The notes beneath the pieces were generated by a model that was not told the DNA's origin, ran no database searches, and saw only the letters and a list, made by a program, of their open reading frames with translations. This document shows, piece by piece, positions 6,888 to 11,353 of a stretch of DNA of 11,353 bases. Within the stretch, counting starts at the first letter, position 1, and the number at the start of each line of letters is the position of its first letter. The position numbers and the translations under genes are program-made. This stretch comes from JBNJEM01 sp051745935 (GTDB lineage: Bacteria > Planctomycetota > Planctomycetia > Pirellulales > Pirellulaceae), in contig JBNJEM010000201.1 in assembly GCA_051745935.1 (NCBI GenBank), forward strand, positions 1 to 11,353. The letters are read 5' to 3'.

Positions 6888-7931
6888 TTTTGTACCTCGG
6901 ATCCGCATCGCGGGGGCGGGGAGGCCGAGGAACTTCCGTATAAGCCGAATAGATTCGGCAACCCTGCCCCCGGGGCCAAAGGTTATCCCGGAATTACGGA
7001 AGTAGTCTACGATCGCGAGGAGGTGATCGTGCCCGGCTTCCTGCCCGATACACCCACCTGTCGCGCCGAAATGGCCCAGTACTACCAGTCAGTCTCGCGC
7101 ATCGACCAGGGCTTGGGGCGTCTGGTCGACATCTTGAGGAAGACCGGCACGTGGGACAAGACCATGCTGATCTATATCTCGGACCATGGCATTGCGATGC
7201 CCGGTGCCAAGACGACGGTCTATGAAGGTGGGATGCGATCGCCCTGCATTGTTCGCGATCCGTACACCCAGAAACGGGGCGTGGTGACCGATGCCATGAT
7301 CAGCTGGGTGGATCTGGCTCCCACCATCCTCGACTTCGCGAACGTCCTGAACGAATCGGGAACGGTGAAGCAGGATCTGGTTGAGCAGATCGAGTCGCCG
7401 CCGCCAGGAACGCAGACTAGCCGGTATGTAGAGCGAGGTCATTTTCACGGTCGGTCGTTTCTGCCGGTGTTGGGCCAGCAGCACGTGAAGGGCTGGGATG
7501 AAGTCCATGCTTCGCACACGTTCCACGAAATTCAGATGTACTATCCCATGCGCGTGGTACGTGGGCGAAAGTACAAACTGATCTGGAATATCGCGCATTC
7601 GTTGCCGTTCCCTTTTGCCTCCGATCTATGGGCGGCGCCAACGTGGCAGGCTCAATATCGACAAGGGCTTGACGCGCCATTTGGAGCGAAGACCGTCCGC
7701 TCCTATATCCACCGTCCCGAATTTGAACTGTATGACATCGAAGAGGACCCGCACGAAGGAAACAACCTCGCCGATGATCCGGAGTACGCCGATCTGCTCG
7801 ATGCGATGAAGAAGAAACTCCAACAGTTCCAGCGTGACACGGACGATCCATGGATTCTAAAATCTCAAACTGAAAGCTTTATGTCACGACTAGCTGGTAA
7901 AGCCCGAGTTCCAGGGCCTTCTCGGCCATAA
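6888..7931 (+). pseudogene. 5'-truncated heparan-N-sulfatase-like sulfatase
   Basis: The C-terminal half of a formylglycine-type sulfatase. Homology begins at about 6888 with FCTSDPHRGGGEAEELPY and continues through VIVPGFLPDTP, QYYQSVSRIDQGLGRL, the metal-binding SDHG, AKTTVYEGGMRSPCIV, ISWVDLAPTILDF, HTFHEIQMYYPMRVV and FELYDIEEDPHE. This series matches heparan N-sulfatase (SGSH)-like proteins. The N-terminal half, with signal peptide, metal-binding DD and the CxPxR nucleophile, is missing. The frame is open upstream to a TAG at 6771-6773 but has no ATG, GTG or TTG before 7023. The first usable starts, GTG at 7023 and GTG at 7029, lie deep in the conserved region; GAGGAGG at 7017-7023 looks like a ribosome-binding site but probably arises by chance. 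The break falls within about 60 bases of the start codon of the divergent radical SAM fusion gene. The product cannot be catalytic. Confidence 0.87.
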
Positions 7932-8083
7932 CTACCGCCCGAAACGGTTCGAATTCAGTCGGCCTGCAAATCACCTGAAACCAGGGCTTTTCCAGCGTCA
8001 GGGCCGCCCAAAGAGCGCAATACGTTTACATTTTGAGTAAAATGGAAGTATGAATAGGCGAGCGTGACGTGTCCCGCATTTGC
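7932..8083. other. Convergent intergenic spacer between two sulfatase genes
   Basis: A 152-base gap between the 3' ends of the truncated plus-strand sulfatase and the intact minus-strand sulfatase. It is AT-richer toward its right end (around 8020-8050). I see no clear hairpin followed by a T-run in either direction. Confidence 0.4.
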
Positions 8084-9607
8084 TCATGAGTATTTTCCTT
8101 GCCGAGCACTTCGATCACGTCGACGGTGATTCTGCTTGAGCTTGTCCTGGTCGTAATTCGGATTCGGCGACGGCATGCGAGCGTTCACGTCTTTTCGCCA
8201 GGCGTCGAGCTTCGCTTTCAATTCGTTGACCAGGTCTTGTTTACTTTCGACCAGATTATGCCGCTCGCCGGGGTCTTCGGCGATGTTGTAAAGCTCGTAG
8301 GCATTGTCCTCGATGTCGTGAATCAGCTTCCACGGCCCCTGCCGGATCGCGCTGGACGGGAAGCCGCCCTGGTTGCCGTAGTGCGGATAGTGCCAATAGA
8401 TCGCCCCACGGTCAAGCGCGGCGGCGGGGTTTTTCAGAAGCGGCTTGATCGTGACGCCGTCGAGATGCTGCCGCGGCCGCATGGGCAGTCCCGCGAGATC
8501 AAGCATGGTCGGGTAGAAGTCCGTCGAGATAATCGGAACCTCGCAGACGCTTCCCCGCTCGGTGATGCGCGGGGCGCGGATGATGCACGGCTCGCGGACG
8601 CCGCCTTCGTAGATCCATCCTTTGCCGCCGCGGAGCGGGAGGTTCGAGGTCGGATGCCCCTCGCTGGTGCTCAGCCCACCATTGTCGGAAAAGAAGATCA
8701 CGATGGTGTTGTCCGCAAGGGCCAGTTCGTCGAGTCCATCGAGCACCTTCCCCACCGCCTGATCCATCGCTTCGACCATGGCGGCGTAAACCGCGTGGTC
8801 CTGCACCTGCCGGGCGCTGCGCGGGCCCTCGGGCTTCCAGCGTGGCCCGTGGTGCTTGAGCCTGGCGCGCTTCGATTCGTATTTTTCGACCAGATCCTTC
8901 CGGCCTTGCAGCGGGGTGTGCACTGAGTAGAACGACAGGTAGGTCAAAAACGGTCCGTCCTTGTGCTTCCGCATGAACTCCACCGCTTCGCTGGCCAGGC
9001 GATCCGGCAGGTGCTCCCCCTTGGGCCCGTTGGTCATCTTCGGGTTGTTGTACGGTGAGAAATACTTATTACCCGTGTACGGCCCGCCGCGATGATGGCC
9101 GCCGATGTTGACGTCGAACCCCTGGTCCCGCGGGTAGAACCCCTCTCTCGGGCCAAGATGCCACTTGCCGGCGAAGAACGTGGCATAGCCGGCCTGCTTG
9201 AGTGCTTCGGCGATGGTGACCTGATCCAACGGCAGACGATCGACATACTCCGCCGGGAGCATCTTCGTCGGACGGTTCCACTGCTCGCCCATCGGCGCAC
9301 CAAAATAGTCAGTCGTGTTCATCCGCGCGGGATATTGCCCGGCCAGGATACTGGCGCGCGTCGGCGAGCAGACTTGACACGCGGCATACGCCTCGGTGAA
9401 TCGCAACCCCGACTCAGCAAGGCGTTGAATGTTCGGCGTCTCGTAAAACGTGTCGGGATTGTTCGGGCTCACATCCGACCAGCCCAGATCGTCGACCAGG
9501 ATGAACACGAAGTTCGGGCGATCCGATGCGCGGGCCGAGCCATGGGTAACACCGGCGATCACCAACCCCACGGCAAACAACGTCACAATCTTTAGCGAAC
9601 GGGCCAT
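8084..9607 (-). CDS. Secreted sulfatase (arylsulfatase family S1)
   Basis: A 507-residue exported sulfatase that hydrolyses a sulfate ester, probably on polysaccharide. Residues 1-27 form a Sec signal peptide (MARSLKIVTLFAVGLVIAG, cleavage expected after ARA). The catalytic domain follows at once: FILVDDLGWSD gives the metal-binding Asp39-Asp40; CSPTR at 80-84 holds Cys80, the residue converted to formylglycine; GKWHLG (147-152), His230 in SVHTPL, FFSDNGG (306-311) and GGKGWIYEGGVREP (327-340) complete the active site. The C-terminal part has YWHYPHYGNQGGFPSSAIR and YELYNIAEDPGE, usual in planctomycete arylsulfatases. Start: the ATG at 9607 has AGGAG at 9616-9620, 8 bases upstream, and begins the signal peptide; the frame is open 72 codons further upstream but without export signal or homology. 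A TATAAA on the minus strand (9694-9689) is a possible -10 box. A maturase for Cys80 must be encoded elsewhere. Confidence 0.95.
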   Translation of the reverse strand: MARSLKIVTLFAVGLVIAGVTHGSARASDRPNFVFILVDDLGWSDVSPNNPDTFYETPNIQRLAESGLRFTEAYAACQVCSPTRASILAGQYPARMNTTDYFGAPMGEQWNRPTKMLPAEYVDRLPLDQVTIAEALKQAGYATFFAGKWHLGPREGFYPRDQGFDVNIGGHHRGGPYTGNKYFSPYNNPKMTNGPKGEHLPDRLASEAVEFMRKHKDGPFLTYLSFYSVHTPLQGRKDLVEKYESKRARLKHHGPRWKPEGPRSARQVQDHAVYAAMVEAMDQAVGKVLDGLDELALADNTIVIFFSDNGGLSTSEGHPTSNLPLRGGKGWIYEGGVREPCIIRAPRITERGSVCEVPIISTDFYPTMLDLAGLPMRPRQHLDGVTIKPLLKNPAAALDRGAIYWHYPHYGNQGGFPSSAIRQGPWKLIHDIEDNAYELYNIAEDPGERHNLVESKQDLVNELKAKLDAWRKDVNARMPSPNPNYDQDKLKQNHRRRDRSARQGKYS

Positions 9608-10019
9608 CGGATGGTCTCCTTTGTGATACGGCTTCATGTTCATCGCGCGGGCGATCCCCCGCTCGCGCGTGGCTTGACTGACAGCGGTTTTATACCGGTC
9701 GCGGATGACTTTCTCCGCCGCGAGTCCGACCAACGGGAGGACGGCTCGCGTCGGGCAGCTTTCCACCCGGAAAAATCCAACCGCCTGAAATATAATCCCA
9801 TCGCCGGCTGATTCTGCCATCAAGGCAGGCCGTCGTCAATCAGTTACAGCGGAAAAAAGGGGGGCAGGCCGGAGTCCGCCGGACCACGGTCTTGAAGTGT
9901 CATGGATTCTCGCAGCGGACGGCGGCCTTCGGGCTATACGGAACCCCCGCGAGCCTTCGGCCCGCGGGGGCCCACTTCAGACGGCTCAAGTCCGATCAAC
10001 ATACAAGCGACCTGGTTAA
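9608..10019. other. Intergenic region between the sulfatase and ThuA-like genes
   Basis: A 412-base gap between two minus-strand genes. Its left part is the upstream region of the sulfatase gene, with ribosome-binding site at 9616-9620 and a possible -10 TATAAA at 9694-9689. Its right part holds the strong hairpin at 9944-9970 downstream of the ThuA-like gene. The distance and the hairpin suggest that the two genes are transcribed separately. No gene is visible in it. Confidence 0.5.
9944..9970. repeat. Strong GC-rich hairpin, possible terminator of the ThuA-like gene
   Basis: CCCCCGCG (9944-9951) is the inverse of CGCGGGGG (9963-9970). The loop itself contains GCC-TTC-GGC (9953-9961), so the whole forms an 11-bp hairpin with one A-C mismatch and a three-base loop. 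It lies about 50 bases past the stop of the minus-strand ThuA-like gene and could end its transcript, although no proper T-run follows on either strand. A REP-like palindromic element is the alternative. Confidence 0.55.
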
Positions 10020-11045
10020 CTAGTCTTGAAGGTCGCTGGGGCGCACGCCCTGTTCGTGTTCTCCAAACCCGAAGCCCGTCGGCTCGTACTCGCCCACGAT
10101 ATCCACGTTCGACTCGGGGGGAATCCGATCTTCCATCCCCAAAGCCCAATAGCAGGCGTTCACCAGCAAACGCCGGAACCCCTCACTGCACAGATCCTGT
10201 GACGCGCCCATCGTGGTCGTGAACACTCGCCCGACGTTCCCTTCCACGACCGAGTAGGTCTTGGTCCAGGCGACTGGCATCATCGGATCGTTCTTGCCCT
10301 TGTCCGTTTCCGGTTTGTCGTCGGGATCCATCCCCTCCAGCACTTGGCCCAACACGAGCGGTTGGCTGTCGCCCGGCAATGGTAGATTGACGGTATAAAC
10401 ATCCGTGGGGCCATGGATATCCCCATCCTCGATTCCGCGGAGAATGGGATGGTCCTTCGCTTCCGGCGCGATAATCCCACGGGTGCTCTCCACGCCATGG
10501 TGACCATGGTGGTTGACCCACGTTTCGCCCAGTATTTGACGGCCAAACCCTCCCGGCCATTCCTTGGACCGGAACGAGTAGCGGGCATATTTTCGGTCCG
10601 CTGGGATCCGAAACGCATGGGTGGCCGTCCGCATGCCAATAATCGGCTTGCCGGCTTCCACGTACTCCGCAATGTGTTTCATCTGTTCGTCGGGCAAATT
10701 TCGAAACCGAGTGGCGATAATCATGAGATCAGCTGACTGGAGCGCTTCCAGCCCTGGAATATGGTCAACCCGCGTGGGATCAATCGTTCCCTCTTCTCCA
10801 ATCGCGAACAAAACCGTGCACTTGAAGCCATGGTGCCGCGCCAATATCTTACCCAGCTGCGGCAATGCCTCCTCGGAACGATACTCCTCATCGCCGCTGA
10901 CCAACACGATATGCTTGCCTTGGCCCGGCCCTTGCGTGCCCTCGTAAACCACCCAATCCTTCGCCGACGCGGAACCGAATCCGCTGAAGCAGAAACAAAA
11001 CAAAGACAGTAGACACAACGAGCGAGCAGTGAAAATCGTATTCAC
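10020..11045 (-). CDS. Exported ThuA-like domain protein
   Basis: A 341-residue protein with a Sec signal peptide (basic start, hydrophobic LCLLSLFCFCF, cleavage expected after ASA at residue 28). The mature part is a ThuA-like domain with a class I glutamine-amidotransferase-like fold: HIVLVSGDEEY (45-55), SADLMIIATRFRNLP (104-118), GKPIIGMRTATHAF (132-145), NHHGHHG (179-184 area), RVFTTTMG (273-280) and ACYWALGM (297-304). ThuA proteins were named from trehalose utilisation, but exported planctomycete members usually lie among sulfatases and sugar-degrading enzymes and their reaction is not established. The GTG at 11045 is chosen because AGAGG (11053-11057) sits 7 bases upstream and it starts a clean signal peptide; the frame is open 26 codons further upstream, but that segment looks like untranslated leader. 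Confidence 0.9.
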   Translation of the reverse strand: MNTIFTARSLCLLSLFCFCFSGFGSASAKDWVVYEGTQGPGQGKHIVLVSGDEEYRSEEALPQLGKILARHHGFKCTVLFAIGEEGTIDPTRVDHIPGLEALQSADLMIIATRFRNLPDEQMKHIAEYVEAGKPIIGMRTATHAFRIPADRKYARYSFRSKEWPGGFGRQILGETWVNHHGHHGVESTRGIIAPEAKDHPILRGIEDGDIHGPTDVYTVNLPLPGDSQPLVLGQVLEGMDPDDKPETDKGKNDPMMPVAWTKTYSVVEGNVGRVFTTTMGASQDLCSEGFRRLLVNACYWALGMEDRIPPESNVDIVGEYEPTGFGFGEHEQGVRPSDLQD

Positions 11046-11353
11046 GGTAAAACCTCTTTGCAGCAAAAACAGGAATACATCGATCCAAGAAACCATAATC
11101 AAACCATTCGGATCCCCCGCCATCCAAGGTGTTTTGGAAGCGGAAGCCGAGTTCTCTTACCGGCTGTAAAACATTTGTAACCGTTCACGGCCAAGAGACC
11201 AATATCCACGGACGTTCGCACTTCCGTTGCACATCTTGAAAAAGGGTTTTGCCAGGTGCAAATGCCACGGGCTTGTCCCGTGGTCCGTTACGTTCCACGC
11301 TACCGACGACCAGGAGTGTTGTTTCTGACCAGTTTCTAGCGGGGAACGTGAAC
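11046..11353. other. Upstream region of the ThuA-like gene, no gene seen
   Basis: This 308-base stretch should contain the promoter of the minus-strand ThuA-like gene. I cannot pick a convincing -35/-10 pair. It contains the inverted repeat at 11265-11283 and no coding sequence that I recognise up to the window edge. Confidence 0.45.
11265..11283. repeat. Perfect inverted repeat, REP-like palindrome
   Basis: CCACGGG (11265-11271) and CCCGTGG (11277-11283) flank the 5-base loop CTTGT. The perfect 7-bp stem in an intergenic region resembles the short CCACGGG/CCCGTGG palindromes that I associate with intergenic regions of planctomycete genomes. No T-run follows, so it does not look like an intrinsic terminator. 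Confidence 0.5.

Noticed and set aside
6778..7005. A 75-codon plus-strand open frame starting near the fusion gene's start
   Set aside because: It is out of frame with the sulfatase remnant, whose homology in the other frame explains this sequence from 6888 on.
1..11353. CRISPR array or clustered direct repeats
   Set aside because: I saw no regularly spaced direct repeats anywhere in the window.

Overview
The window looks like a piece of a planctomycete chromosome, probably of the Pirellulales type. The reasons are exported sulfatases and a ThuA-like protein with Sec signal peptides, two remnants of the integrase family common in that phylum, a Golvesin-type surface-protein remnant, and tRNA genes without an encoded CCA end. 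This assignment is inferred from gene content; no marker gene is present.

Layout. 76-752 (+) is a two-gene VapBC-type toxin-antitoxin operon with a 1-base overlap. 1025-3229 is a scar zone. It holds the N-terminal remnant of a tyrosine recombinase (1025-1306, minus), a tRNA-Arg(CCT) (1464-1537, plus), a frameshifted remnant of an RHS-like/Golvesin-domain surface protein (1757-2316, plus), the C-terminal remnant of a tyrosine recombinase (2679-3143, plus) and a tRNA-Met(CAT) (3156-3229, minus). The C-terminal recombinase remnant ends 12 bases from the 3' end of the tRNA-Met, as expected for a decayed element at a tRNA site. 3230-3748 holds nothing I recognise.

3749-6826 (minus) is the most notable gene. 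It encodes a 1025-residue fusion of a PqqD-like N-terminus, a radical SAM core, a SPASM-like segment that has lost its cysteines, an ArsM-like methyltransferase with all three arsenite-type cysteines, a Cys-rich linker and a DUF5714-type zinc-ribbon domain. It may be a one-polypeptide metalloid-modifying or peptide-modifying enzyme; its substrate is unknown.

6888-11045 is a carbohydrate/sulfate-ester region. It contains the 3' half of a heparan-N-sulfatase-like gene (plus, 5'-truncated exactly where the fusion gene begins), an intact secreted sulfatase with a CSPTR active-site motif (8084-9607, minus) and an exported ThuA-like protein (10020-11045, minus). The intact sulfatase and the ThuA protein probably act outside the cytoplasm on polysaccharide. 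The fusion gene is divergent from this cluster and has no visible partner in the window.
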